64,000 bases of DNA from Phycisphaeraceae bacterium (GCA_021297895.1 JAJTHN010000052.1:1-64000); one strand, 5' to 3'. Shown: positions 18,522 to 30,900, numbered from the stretch's first letter. Notes: a model not told the origin generated them from the sequence alone. Numbers and translations are program-made.

Positions 18522-19567
18522 TGGTCCTCGATCCTCCTGATGATGTCCCGGATGCGGACCGCCGCGTCCGCCAGCGCATCGGTGCTGATGGCCCGGCGAT
18601 CACGCATCGCCCGGACAAGGTCCGCGTGAGCCATCGCCCACGCATCGGTCGCCTGCGCCGTCGCGATCAGCAGCCGACGCGCCGCGCGCACCCGAGCCAG
18701 TTCCGCGTCGATCGGCGCCGCCGCGGCGTCGGCCTCGCGCTGCGCCGCATCGATGATCTGCGCCAGTTGCAGAGCCCGGGCCGTCGCCTCGTCGTTGCCC
18801 TGCGCAAGCCCCGAGACCGTCCGCTCGCGCGCGGCACGCGCCGCGGCGATCGTGTCCATCGCGCTGGTCGTCTCGCGCAGGCGCTCTGTCAGAAAGTGCT
18901 CCTCGGCGCCGTTCAGAAACATCGCCAGATCCGCCGCGTCCGAACCCGGGCCAGACCCCGCGCCAGGCCCAGCTCCGCCCGCCGCCGCGTCAGCGCTGAT
19001 GCTCCGGCCCAGCCTCGCGGCGACCAGTTGCACCACCGGATCGACGCGCTCCAGCGCTTCGCGAAGGTCGCGTGCCGCGCGGGCCTGCTGCAGTTGCGTG
19101 ACCACCAGCGTCGCGATATCCGTCGCGATCCCCACCGCCGCCGACGATCCCATCGGCAGCAGGCCGGACTCGCCTGCCAGCCGCTCGACACTCGCCGCGA
19201 GAGCCTCGGCATCCCGCCGCGCGTTGCCGAAGTTCGCCGTGATCTCCGCCAGCGCATCGGCGTAGCGTGCCATCGCGTTCATCGTCGCGACGCGCTCGCC
19301 CCAGTTCTTCGCGAATGTGCTCGCGGCCTCATCGCCGCGCGCCCCGCGGATGATCGGCACCGTCGCCTCGCCCACGCCGCGGGTCGCCAGCGCCAGTTCG
19401 CCCGATGCTGACGCGAAACCCGACACATCCGGCAGCGGCGCACACCCCGCAAGCAGCACCAGCCATGTGCCGACCGCCAATCCCGCCGAGCGCACCGCAC
19501 GCGACCGCATTCGCAGAGAAGTGAACGAGTGGATCATCGACCGTGCCTCTCGTGCGTGGCGTGTCAT
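18518..19567 (-). CDS. Lipoprotein with long helical domain, function unknown
   Basis: Up to 349 residues. Basic N-terminus, hydrophobic stretch LAVGTWLVLLAGC with a lipobox (LAGC), then a helical Ala-rich body (RYADALAEITANFGNARRDA, IDAELARVRAARRLLIATAQ) with a Gly/Ala linker (AAAGGAGPGAGSGPG). The true start may be the Met at residue 11 or 19 rather than the first. It is coupled by ATGA overlap to the downstream coiled-coil gene. Envelope-located by prediction; role unknown. Confidence 0.78.
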   Translation of the reverse strand: MTRHAREARSMIHSFTSLRMRSRAVRSAGLAVGTWLVLLAGCAPLPDVSGFASASGELALATRGVGEATVPIIRGARGDEAASTFAKNWGERVATMNAMARYADALAEITANFGNARRDAEALAASVERLAGESGLLPMGSSAAVGIATDIATLVVTQLQQARAARDLREALERVDPVVQLVAARLGRSISADAAAGGAGPGAGSGPGSDAADLAMFLNGAEEHFLTERLRETTSAMDTIAAARAARERTVSGLAQGNDEATARALQLAQIIDAAQREADAAAAPIDAELARVRAARRLLIATAQATDAWAMAHADLVRAMRDRRAISTDALADAAVRIRDIIRRIEDQ

Positions 19568-19776
19568 CGCGTGGTCTCCTCATCGGCATCGCGAGCCGAG
19601 CATGCCTCCGGCAAACACGCGCGATGGCGCGCGCAAAGTCGGCATCGCCCGCCTGCATCCTCGCGGCGAGCGGTCGCAGTGTACCGCGCACGCGCCCTCA
19701 CGCTCGGCAGCGCGTCGATCCACGACCCCGCTCCACAAACACGCTCACGCCGCGGAAATCTCGGCCGCCGCCCCGC

Positions 19777-21042
19777 TCACTTGGACCGGGCCACCGGCAC
19801 CAATTGTGAAGATCCGAACTTCTTCACCGCCGCCTGCAGGTCGCTCCGCGTCGGCGTGCTCGCCAGCGACAGCGGCGCGTCGTTGGCCGCGAGCCATCCT
19901 TCCACCAGCGTCGCGAACTGATCGTCGCTGAGCTCCGCGAACTTCGGCACGGGGTTGGCCTCGCGATCCGCCACGCGGAGCCGCACGAGTTTGTCCAGCC
20001 CCTCCTGCGCGCTGCGCGTCAGCAGGTCCGACATCGTCTTGAAGTCCTCCGGGTCCGCGCCGCTGTGCCGCGCCTCGAGGTACGACTTGAGCCGCGGCCG
20101 GAAGTCGCGCATCGCCCGCTCCCGCCGCGTGCGGACGTCCATCTCCTTGACATACATGATCACGACCATCCCCGCCGTCGGGTACACCAGTTCTCCCGCG
20201 CGCTCCGCCAGCCCCTCCATCCGCGTGACCTTGCCCGACGCCACGTCTTTCTCAAGGTCGATCATCGCGTTCTCGAGCGTCCGCATCAGGCTCGCGACGA
20301 TCCGCCACTCGTTGATCGTCTCGGGCAGGTACCGGTCCACGCCCGGAATGTTCAGCGGCAGCACAAGGTACCACTTGCCCTTGTCAAGCTTCATCGTCAC
20401 CGGCACCGGCAGCGGCTTGCCGTCGAGCAGCACCGCGCTGGTCTCGTCATCGATGCTCTCGGCCGTCAGTCGCGCCGCGTTCTTGTCCAGCCAGCCGAAT
20501 GGATCGGCGAAAATGAACTGAAAGTTCTCCTCGAATGCCTCCTGCTGGCGACGGCGGTCTTCCGGGCTGGCCGCCGGTCCGCCCGTCGGCGGCGCCGCGA
20601 CGCCCCGTGATGCCAGGTCGCGCATCGCCTGCTGGTTGGCCTCATCCCCCGCGGCGGCCTCGACGCTCGCTCGGATCTTGGCCACCTCCTCGGGGAACTT
20701 GGCCGCGACGGTCGTCGCGAGTTTCTGCATCGAGTCGAGCAGCTTGCCGAGGCGATTGAGCACCGCCCGCATCTCGCGCGAGTCGGCGTAGATGAGCGTG
20801 GTGATCTTGCCCGGCTCGCCGTTGCGGACCATCAGGGCCGCGGTGCGGAGCAGTTCATCGGGCTTGGCCTGGCTGTACCCCTTGTCGTTGTCGCTGTCCG
20901 AGCAGCCCGGCAGGCTCAGCACCGACACCGCCAGCACCGCCAGCACCACCGTGTGCATCGCCGATCGCTTCCACGCGGCGAAGATCCCGCGAGCAGTATC
21001 CACGGGGCGGCCAACCAGAGCATCAACGGTGCGTGCGTTCAT
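19777..21042 (-). CDS. Lipoprotein of unknown function
   Basis: A 421-residue protein starting MNARTVDALV behind a good ribosome binding site (AAGAAGGAAC-ATG). A hydrophobic segment with lipobox (VLAVSVLSLPGC) predicts lipid anchoring, although an internal Met closer to that segment (20958) would give a more standard signal peptide. The body is mixed alpha/beta with VPVTMKLDKGKWYLVLPLN, similar in style to experimental-function-free planctomycete lipoproteins. It is the first of the four-gene minus-strand group and lies 147 bases behind the glnN stop, across a strong terminator. Confidence 0.78.
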   Translation of the reverse strand: MNARTVDALVGRPVDTARGIFAAWKRSAMHTVVLAVLAVSVLSLPGCSDSDNDKGYSQAKPDELLRTAALMVRNGEPGKITTLIYADSREMRAVLNRLGKLLDSMQKLATTVAAKFPEEVAKIRASVEAAAGDEANQQAMRDLASRGVAAPPTGGPAASPEDRRRQQEAFEENFQFIFADPFGWLDKNAARLTAESIDDETSAVLLDGKPLPVPVTMKLDKGKWYLVLPLNIPGVDRYLPETINEWRIVASLMRTLENAMIDLEKDVASGKVTRMEGLAERAGELVYPTAGMVVIMYVKEMDVRTRRERAMRDFRPRLKSYLEARHSGADPEDFKTMSDLLTRSAQEGLDKLVRLRVADREANPVPKFAELSDDQFATLVEGWLAANDAPLSLASTPTRSDLQAAVKKFGSSQLVPVARSK

Positions 21043-21088
21043 GTTCCTTCTTACCGGGTTCCCCCGTTCCGGGCTGCGGAATGAAAAC

Positions 21089-21110
21089 GCCCCCGCCACG
21101 GGGCGGGGGC
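21089..21110 (-). terminator. Intrinsic terminator of glutamine synthetase gene
   Basis: Perfect GC hairpin (GCCCCCGCC/GGCGGGGGC type arms) followed on the minus strand by GTTTTC. It lies about 80 bases behind the glnN stop. Immediately on its glnN side is a G-rich tract (21114-21146 on the plus strand). Confidence 0.8.
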
Positions 21111-21189
21111 GCTGGGGGGGCTGGGGGGTGCTGGGGGTGGCCGGGGTGCGCTGGCATGCACGTGGATGCCCGACTCCGGACCGGGGCGA

Positions 21190-23388
<2,199 letters not shown>

Positions 23389-23594
23389 GGGGGCTCCAGA
23401 AAAGTGGCCAAAGGGCAAAGCGGCAAAGGGCAGAACGGCACGCGGCGACCGCGGTCAGACGACCCGCGACCACCGGCCGCCCGCACCGCCCGGCGATCGG
23501 CGGGGCAAGCGTACCCGCCCCCCGCGGCAGATGGCAAAGGGTGCCTCTGGATGGTGGGGGGCGCCACAAAGTCGAAAGTCCACAACAAACAGCT

Positions 23595-23640
23595 CCTCCC
23601 CCGCTCAGCGGGGGAGGTGGCGAGTCTTCGAGCCGGAGGG
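23595..23640 (+). repeat. REP-like hairpin element, copy B1
   Basis: Arms CCTCCCCCGCT (23595-23605) and AGCGGGGGAGG (23607-23617), then GTGGCGAGTCTTCGAGCCGGAGGG (second small hairpin CGAGTCTTCGAG). Same architecture as copies at 17-42 and 23731-23785, with the variable arm ends co-varying. Confidence 0.8.
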
Positions 23641-23655
23641 GGCGGCGGGGGTGGT

Positions 23656-23695
23656 GGGACAGTGGCACAGTGGCAGAGTGGCAGAGTGGCGCAGA
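23656..23695. repeat. 8-bp direct repeats (GGCACAGT/GGCAGAGT)
   Basis: Five tandem 8-bp units: GGGACAGT, GGCACAGT, GGCAGAGT, GGCAGAGT, GGCGCAGA. They lie between hairpin copies B1 and B2. The same unit occurs inverted at 90-149 and direct at 60553-60600. Confidence 0.85.
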
Positions 23696-23730
23696 AACAG
23701 AGACAGAAAGCTCCTCCCCCGTTCTCTCAG

Positions 23731-23785
23731 GCACCTCCCCCGGTTCCTACCGGGGGAGGTGCCGCGTCTTCGCGGCGGAGGGGGC
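23731..23785 (+). repeat. REP-like hairpin element, copy B2
   Basis: Perfect 14-bp arms GCACCTCCCCCGGT (23731-23744) and ACCGGGGGAGGTGC (23749-23762) with a TCCT loop, then a small hairpin CGCGTCTTCGCG and GGAGGGGGCG. Preceded by AGCTCCTCCCCCG, as in copy B1. Confidence 0.85.
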
Positions 23786-23983
23786 GTCCCCCGCCCGTTC
23801 AATCCACAAACCTGCCAAACCCCCAACCCCCCGCCGCCCCCTCCGCTTTGAACTTTTCCCCGTTTGAAATTTGAACTTTCGCGGCGTTTCGCCGCGCGTT
23901 CCCCGCAGTTGGACGCCACTTCCCGCCGCGTTCGCGGAACATTGGCATTTTCGGGAGGGGCGTACGGAACAAATTGCAGGCCA

Positions 23984-24172
23984 GCAGAAGACTTCTGCTG
24001 GCCTGCAGAAGAGTTCTGCTGGCTCCCCGAAGACTTCTGCTGGCCTGCAAATGTGTTCTGCTGGCCTCCCGGAGCGTTCTGCTGCCCTGCAAAAGTCTTC
24101 TGCTGGCCTCCCGAAGACTTCTGCGGGCCTGCAAAAGTGTTCTGCTGGCCCGCAGAAGACATCTGCGGCGGT
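23984..24172. repeat. Nine tandem copies of a 21-bp quasi-palindromic repeat
   Basis: Nine contiguous 21-bp units, the first GCAGAAGACTTCTGCTGGCCT. Each unit centres on a near-palindrome (CAGAAG-A-CTTCTG in the first). Odd and even units differ at the left edge (GCA... versus CCCGAAG), hinting at a 42-bp higher-order unit. The array lies 152 bases before the start of the plus-strand secreted protein. On the minus strand it could encode a Gly-Gln-Gln-Lys-Ser-Ser-type heptapeptide, but unit differences change amino acids freely, which argues against coding. Confidence 0.85.
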
Positions 24173-24241
24173 GCCGGAGCCGCCGTCCGGCCCTCGGCAA
24201 CCGTCGCCGCGGTAGGGGCCATGATCATTTTCACCCGCGGG

Positions 24242-24259
24242 TATCCCAATTTTGGGATA
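24242..24259. promoter_or_regulatory. Operator-like inverted repeat
   Basis: TATCCCAA-TT-TTGGGATA, perfect 8-bp arms with a 2-bp spacer, 65 bases upstream of the ATG at 24324 and overlapping TTGACT (24260-24265), which could be a -35 box although no good -10 follows at normal spacing. A dimeric regulator site controlling the secreted-protein genes is plausible. Confidence 0.45.
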
Positions 24260-24323
24260 TTGACTCCGCCACCATCCTCGGCAAACTTCCCGCTTGGCGC
24301 GCATCGCGCTCCGGGAGAAAGCC

Positions 24324-27300
24324 ATGTCGATCGTTCGATTCTGTTCGGCTGTTGTCGGTGGTTCGATCCGGGCCTGTCGGCGGGTGGCCCGCTCTGGGGA
24401 ACGTGGCCAGGCCCTTCATCAGGCCGCTCGTGTGGCGCGGCTGTCCGCCGCGGCGCTGGCGGTCGCTCTGGGCGTTGGCGCAGCACCCGCGGCGGGGCAG
24501 ACGAGCGAGACGTTCTACGAGCCGTACTTTACTTCCTTCGATTCAACCAGCGGGGCCTTCGGCCGGCGATGCGACCTGAACATCGGCGGCCCCCACAACT
24601 GCGTCTTCTGGGGCGGGGCCAGTGGGTTCGCCACGGCCGAGTACGAGTATCGCATCAGTAACTTCGTCGCCAGCTGTGGCGCATCGACATTCAGTGCTGT
24701 CGCACAAATCGGCGGCTGGCAGAGTCAGGGTGACTACGCCATCGTGTACTTCATGTTCCTGGATTCCAACCGAAACCAGACGGGCCTCGTCCAACTCGGC
24801 CCCGTGACCCCCGCCGAGCGCGGAAACCAGACGCGGCTGCTCTGGCGCTCCGCCTCCGGCGTCGTCCCCGCCAACACGGTCTTCGTCCGCCTGAGAATGG
24901 AAATGCACCGCGTCTCCGGCACGAACAACGACGGCTACATCGGCGACACGGAAATCACGATCAACACGCCGAACATCGACACGTTCGATCCGGAAAACGG
25001 TGCGATCCGAATCCGCAACGTCGGCGGCGAGGTTCAACTGACTCTTGGAACGCATCCCGGCTACACCCCGCCGTCGGTGATGTGGACCAGCCCCAGCCGC
25101 GGCGTGCTCCAGGACGGCACATACCCCGACGGCCTGTTCGTCTCCGGTGCGACCACGCAGACGCTCACGCTGGGCAACTTGCAGCGCATCGACAGCGGCA
25201 CCTATCAAGCCCGGACGGAAACCGCGGCCTGCTCCCGAACCACATTTTTCTCCGTGGACGTCGGTTGCGTATCCGGCCCGCTCCAAATGGCCGGAAGCGC
25301 GGTGAGCTCGCCGCCGCCGGTCCAGCGTGGCGGGCTTGTGGAACTGAGTGTGGAAGGCGACAGTGCGGTCGCGGTCGTTGCCGAGGACGAGTTTGGCAGA
25401 GTTCTCAATCTCTCGCTCTTTCGTCGTCGTACCGATGCCTGGGGTCTGCCTTGGTGGGATCTTGAAGCTCAACAGTCGGTCACGGGCAATGTTGGAGGGA
25501 GCTTCGAGGTTGCGGCTAACGGATCGACCATCGCGTATCCGACCAACGGCCCGACTGGCATCGAGACGCAGCTCTACGGGTTGACGCCGCAGGGCACCCT
25601 CGGACCGCTTGGCACGATCCAGTGGCCGCCAGCCGCCCCTGATTCATCGGGATATTACGTCTACGCTCTTGGTGATGGCGTGATCGCTGCAAGTTCTGGG
25701 CCAAATATTGCCTTCGCCAGCCGGGGTCAAAACGGATGGAGCGTTACCGAGACCATGCACGCCACGGACTTCGTTCCTGAAGCCGATTTTGCTAGCGTGA
25801 TATCAATTGTCGGCGACAAAATGCTGCTTGTTACTTATGACTATGCAGTGTTTACTCCACATCCTTTTCGCTGGTTCGGTATCATCCGTCACGCCTCGGG
25901 ACGATGGTCAACCGGAATGCGGTACGAGCTTGATGTCTACGAACCGCAGGTGGTTTCCGGCGGATCGACCGTCGAGGTGATCGACGTATTCGGCGGTAAT
26001 CAACTGTGGTCACTTTCGTCCACGGGGTGGGTCAACGAGGGTCGGGTCCTGGGCTCATCGTGGTCGAACTCGATTGGAGGCTACCCGGTTCGTGCTCCCG
26101 GAAGTCTTCTCTCATGGGAGCGGCAGTCTGGAATCCCGCACCTCCTTCGACGCACGCGGACCCCGGCAGGGTGGAGCCTGATCGGCATCAGTCCATTCGG
26201 CGACCGGAGCTCGTCAGCGCTGTCTTCTTGGGCGTCCATTGATTCCCAGACTGCCGTCTTTGCGGATCGATTGCCCAGTCGATCTGTCGTGTTCACGGCC
26301 TACAACCACACCGACCCCATCGCACGCCAACTGCCCGAGTTCATCCCCGAGTCCCAGACCGGCTACCCGGGCGTGACCTTCATCCGCTTCACCACATCAT
26401 CGCCCGATCCGGCGCGCTACACCTGGCGCTTCCGCGGCCAGCCGATCACGGGGCCATCGCTCCCGCCGCCCAACGAGCACGTCGCCGCGACACCGAGTTC
26501 CAGCAGCACAGGCGTCTTCCTCAGCCTGGCGACCAACGGCACGCCGATCACCGCGGCCGACATCACCCTGGCCGTGCTCGATCCGTGCAGCAACGCAACC
26601 TTCGAGTACCCGTGCGCCAACTCCGAACTCGAGCCCAACGACTTCCTCGATGCGCCATCGATCCCCCTGTCCTCCGGCCAGAGCATCATCGGCACCAGTT
26701 ACGGCGCCACCTCCGACGGCTCGCCGTTCAGCCGCGACTATCTCGGCATCCTTGCGACCCCCGCCACCTCCTCCCCCGCCTCCCCCGCATGGCAATTCAG
26801 CCCCGATACGCCGATCATCACCCGCCACCGCTTCAGCGTCCGCGCCGCCGAGCCGACGCTCGGCAACCCGCCGCGGTTCTCGGTTGATCTCCGCGGCCAC
26901 GGTGCCAGCAACGGCGTCGTCAACACCTCCACCGCGGTCCCCATCCAGGTCGATGTACCCCCCGCTCCCGAGATCGAACGCATCATCACCACCGTGCAGT
27001 GGTACGGCCTGGGTCCCGATCCGGCCCGCATGGATGTCCGCATCGCCGCCAAGCCCGACTCGCCGCAGGGCCAGTACATCGGCACGCTCCAGAGCGAGCG
27101 CGTTCGGCCCGCGAGCCTGCCGTGGCCCTTCAGCGCCGGGCCGATGACCTTCACCACGAACATCGATGCCTCGCTGATCGACACGGCGATGTGGCTCTAC
27201 GACCAGGACCTGCGACCGATCCCGGGCCTGGGGAACGATGACACGCCAACCGGGCCCAACACGGGTTTCTTCGGCGCGACGATCTCCGCCACGCTGCGCC

Positions 27301-27851
27301 CCGGGCGGTACTACCTGGCGCTGAGCCTGTTCCCGCTCAGCACTCCCGAGCCGCTGCCAAGTGGCAGCATCGTCGGCGGCAGCGTCACGGCCACGCCGAA
27401 TGTCGCGGTCTCCGGCAGCAGCCTCGAGCGCACCAATGTCACCCTCCGCGTGCAGAGCTCGGGCCGACAGGTCGAGTTCGCCAACGCACCCGGCGGCAGC
27501 GCCCCGGCGTCGATCGACTTCCCCTGCCGGTTCATCGACCGAAACGAGATCCTGTGGATCGAGGTCAACGTCGGCTGGCCCGTGTCCGACTGTGCCGCGG
27601 CCGACATCGCCGACACCGACGCCGGCACCGTGTTCACCGGCTCCGGCCCGGACAACATCATCGACAACGGCGACTTCACCGCCTTCTTCACCGCGTTCTT
27701 CACCGATCCCGCCGACCCGGCGCACCTGGTCGCCGACATCGCCGACACCGATGCCCAGTACCCGCCCGTCGGCTTCCGCGACGGCGTGGTCGACAACGGC
27801 GACTTCACGGCTTTCTTCGCGTCGTTCTTCTCCGGCGGTTGCGCCAACTGA
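24324..27851 (+). CDS. Giant secreted GC-type dockerin-tailed protein, function unknown
   Basis: An 1175-residue extracellular protein. A long basic N-region precedes the signal sequence (LSAAALAVALGVGAAPAAG, cleavage near AAG-QTS). An immunoglobulin-like module follows at about residues 215-315 (GGEVQLTLGTHPGYTPPSVM, then LGNLQRIDSGTYQARTE). The middle is a beta-rich, possibly propeller-like stretch. The end carries two Asp-rich repeats: ADIADTD...DNIIDNGDFTAFFTAFF and ADIADTD...DGVVDNGDFTAFFASFF, closing in GGCAN. This tail is the Phycisphaerae GC-type dockerin, thought to be a sorting or anchoring tag; each repeat resembles a Ca-binding dockerin loop. Ribosome binding site GGGAGAAAG precedes the ATG. 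The similarly tailed subtilase follows 88 bases later. Confidence 0.85.
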   Translation: MSIVRFCSAVVGGSIRACRRVARSGERGQALHQAARVARLSAAALAVALGVGAAPAAGQTSETFYEPYFTSFDSTSGAFGRRCDLNIGGPHNCVFWGGASGFATAEYEYRISNFVASCGASTFSAVAQIGGWQSQGDYAIVYFMFLDSNRNQTGLVQLGPVTPAERGNQTRLLWRSASGVVPANTVFVRLRMEMHRVSGTNNDGYIGDTEITINTPNIDTFDPENGAIRIRNVGGEVQLTLGTHPGYTPPSVMWTSPSRGVLQDGTYPDGLFVSGATTQTLTLGNLQRIDSGTYQARTETAACSRTTFFSVDVGCVSGPLQMAGSAVSSPPPVQRGGLVELSVEGDSAVAVVAEDEFGRVLNLSLFRRRTDAWGLPWWDLEAQQSVTGNVGGSFEVAANGSTIAYPTNGPTGIETQLYGLTPQGTLGPLGTIQWPPAAPDSSGYYVYALGDGVIAASSGPNIAFASRGQNGWSVTETMHATDFVPEADFASVISIVGDKMLLVTYDYAVFTPHPFRWFGIIRHASGRWSTGMRYELDVYEPQVVSGGSTVEVIDVFGGNQLWSLSSTGWVNEGRVLGSSWSNSIGGYPVRAPGSLLSWERQSGIPHLLRRTRTPAGWSLIGISPFGDRSSSALSSWASIDSQTAVFADRLPSRSVVFTAYNHTDPIARQLPEFIPESQTGYPGVTFIRFTTSSPDPARYTWRFRGQPITGPSLPPPNEHVAATPSSSSTGVFLSLATNGTPITAADITLAVLDPCSNATFEYPCANSELEPNDFLDAPSIPLSSGQSIIGTSYGATSDGSPFSRDYLGILATPATSSPASPAWQFSPDTPIITRHRFSVRAAEPTLGNPPRFSVDLRGHGASNGVVNTSTAVPIQVDVPPAPEIERIITTVQWYGLGPDPARMDVRIAAKPDSPQGQYIGTLQSERVRPASLPWPFSAGPMTFTTNIDASLIDTAMWLYDQDLRPIPGLGNDDTPTGPNTGFFGATISATLRPGRYYLALSLFPLSTPEPLPSGSIVGGSVTATPNVAVSGSSLERTNVTLRVQSSGRQVEFANAPGGSAPASIDFPCRFIDRNEILWIEVNVGWPVSDCAAADIADTDAGTVFTGSGPDNIIDNGDFTAFFTAFFTDPADPAHLVADIADTDAQYPPVGFRDGVVDNGDFTAFFASFFSGGCAN

Positions 27852-27939
27852 GCAACCCGCACGCCCCGCTGTTCAGCATCCACCACACGTCTCGCACCGC
27901 CCGCGAGCACCCGTCAGGCCCGCCACACTTGGAGGTTTC

Positions 27940-30900
27940 ATGCGTTCACGCCCCAGCGCCACTTCGGTCCCGGTTCTCCCCGCGTCGTTGATCTTCGCCA
28001 TCGGCACGCTCAGTGCCCTGAGCGGACGAGAGGGCCTCGCGCTCGCACAGGACCTGCCCGGCGCACAACAGGCGGCCCAGCAGGACCCCCAACTGGACCC
28101 CCAACTGGCCCCCCAACTGGACCCCCAGCAGGCGCTCCAGAGCATCCATCCGCTCCGCGCGGCGGACCTCGGCGGCCGCCCGTACGGCCTCGGCGCGATC
28201 ATCATCCGCATCGCCCCGGGCGGCGGGCTCGCCGCGGCCGAACTCGAGAAGCTCGCTGTCGCCGCGGGCGGCCTGACCGTCGTCCCGCTGTTGCCCGAGG
28301 CCGGCCTCCACGCGATCAAGGTCATCGAGGGTGATGAGCAGGCCGTGCGTCTGCGGCTGATCGAGCAGGCTGGCAGCGCCGCCGCCCGCGCACGCGAAGG
28401 CATGCCCGCCGCACCCGCCGCACCCGCCGCCGCCCCCGCCCCGGCCGCGCAGGCCCTCGACGGCCCCATCCTCAGCGCCGATCTGAACTGGCTGCTTCGC
28501 CCGACGGGCATGCGCCGGCAGGACCAGCCGACGCCGCCGGCGCCGGTATCGCCGAGTTCATCGCCGCCCAGCGGCCCGATCTCCCCGCCCGCGCCGCTGA
28601 ACCCGCAGGGTCAGGTCACGCCATGGGGCGTGCAGGCGGTGGGCGCGCCGACGTACTGGGCCGCACTGGGCGCGAGCGGCCGCGGCGCCGGCGTGCGCGT
28701 CGCCGTGCTCGACACCGGGCTTGATGTCGGCCACCCGGACCTGCCCGCGCCGATCATCGGGCGCAACTACGACCCTGCCCGCTCCGCATCGAACATCTCC
28801 GACCACAGTGGCCACGGCACGCACGTCGCGGGCACCATCCTCGCCCGCGACAACGGCATCGGCGTCGTCGGCGTCGCGCCCCTGGCCAGCCTGCTGGTCT
28901 ATCGCGTGTGCTACGTCATCAGCAACCAGACCGCCTGCCCGCAGTCGGCGATCATCAGCGCGCTCGGCGCCGCGACCAACGACGGGGCCAAGGTCTTCAA
29001 CCTCTCCCTCGGCGGCGCCGGCGGCAGCGCCGATGATCCGATGTGCGAGGCGGTGATGCACGCCACGGGCGACCATCGCGTCGTGGTCGTCTCCGCGGGC
29101 AACGATGCGCTGATCGGCAACCCGGTCAACTACCCCGCCGCGTGTCCGTTCGCCGTCAGCGTCGCCGCGCTGAACGTGAACCTGACCCGCGCCGACTTCT
29201 CGACGTTCAACGACTTTGTTGACATCGCCGCGCCGGGTGTGTCGGTGTTCTCGACCTATCCGCGGGCGCTCTGGTCGCCGGGATATGACGATCTGCAGGG
29301 CACAAGCATGGCCGCGCCGCACGTCGCGGGCGTCGCCGCCCTGCTCATGGGCCACTTCGGCCACCACCCGCGCCCGAACCCCACGCGCTTTGCGATGCTC
29401 AACGGCGCACTGGACCTGGGCCCGACCGGCCGCGATGACTTCTTCGGCAGCGGCCTGGTCCGCAGCGCCGAGTCCGCCGGCTTCCGCGCCCAGCGAAGCG
29501 ACGTGAACATCGAGCGGACGCGGTTCGAGGTGCTGGATGTCAATCGAGACTATCTGAACCTCGCCAGTGGTGACTTCGCCCAAACTACGGTCAACAGCCC
29601 TGTGACCAACAACTGGGGCGATGTTGTTGCGTTCGCGACTGGTTCCCAGCTGCACCGACCTCTTGAGCAACAGCCGTACCGAACTGATGTCTCTGGCGTC
29701 TTCATCATGGAGGCCGGCGAACCGAAGGACTCGCCCGATCACAGGATCGCGCGCAACGGCCCGGTGCTCCTGATGGGCGGCAATGACGACCGATTGGCCG
29801 ATTGGACGAACGACTACGGGCAACCGCTCGCGACCTCGGCCAACGAGGTCATCATCCTCGGCCTTGCCGATGGAACAGACCGCCTGAGCCAGCGCGATGT
29901 TCTGCTCGGAGTTTTCCTTCGACTTGCGCCCTCTGCGGAGGGTGGACGTGATGGCTTTCCGCACGATGCGAATGGCCCGTGGTGGGACAACTACGCCCAC
30001 CGAGGGCTCGTGCGCATTCGCCTCGACACGCGGTTCTACGAACCCGGCCTTGACGGGCGGAGGGAAACGGTCGTCATGACCGGAGATTCCGTTCCGCCGA
30101 GCACGCCGGGGGATCCCGAGCAGCGCCGGCTTCTGCTGCTCGACACCGGGACTGCTCGAATGAACAACCGCGGCCACGTCATCTACGTCGGCGAATTCGG
30201 TGACCCGATGACAAGGCCGTACACGTCCGACATGATCTCCAGCCCACTCTACGGCCGCGGGCTCTTCTACAACAAGGGGCAAGCACGACAGAACACGCTC
30301 CTTGCCGTCGCGCAGCAGACGCCGCCGACACCCGGCGACGGGGCACCGCTCTGGATCGGCGATCGATCAGCCCAGTTCAACGCGCCCGCGTTCAATGACC
30401 GCGGCGACATCGCCCTCAACACACGCGGCCAGTATCCCGATGGCACATCCGCCAACGCCGTGTGGTTCGGCCGCCGGTTGAGCTCCAGTCCGGTGCGGTA
30501 TCAGTGGACGCGTGTGGCAGCGGCCAATACGCCCGTGCCGACAGAGCCCGGTGATGAACTTTGGGGTGAGCACCGAGTATTCGCGTTTTCGAACGACAGT
30601 TCCCAGGCCCAGCTCGACGCCAGCGGCCGCGTGCTATTCGATGCATGGATCAGGATCGGGGAGCAGAACTCCGCAACCTACCGCGCGACCTATACGTGGA
30701 CTCCGGAAGGCGGCCTGCGTCGGCTGTACCGCTCGGGATGGCTCACAGAGTTGTACCCGCCAGCGCCGGGGTTCCCCGCGATCGCGGATGCGAGAATCGC
30801 ACTGGGCGATTGGCCGTCCCTTTCTTGGTCGGGAAGCTGGCTTCAAAACTCTGTCGCCGGCACCGCAGCGATCGCCCCGCTTCTCATTCTGGGCGAAAGG

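Larger units (their letters stand above)
23389..24323. other. Repeat-packed intergenic region
   Basis: About 935 bases between divergent glnN and the first giant secreted protein. In order it holds GGCAAAGGGC-type short repeats (23404-23440), REP-like hairpin copy B1, an 8-bp direct repeat array, hairpin copy B2, a less GC-rich stretch, nine copies of a 21-bp repeat, and an 18-bp operator-like inverted repeat before the start of the secreted protein. Long frames are open on both strands (for example 23605-24486 minus) but are best explained by the repeats. Confidence 0.75.

Noticed and set aside
23984-24172. Possible CRISPR array
   Set aside because: The 21-bp units are contiguous with no unique spacers, and no cas gene is in the window.
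23605-24486. Minus-strand frame encoding Gly-Gln-Gln-Lys-Ser-Ser heptapeptide repeats
   Set aside because: It runs through two GC hairpins and an 8-bp array, other frames are open as well, and differences among the 21-bp units are not biased to silent positions.
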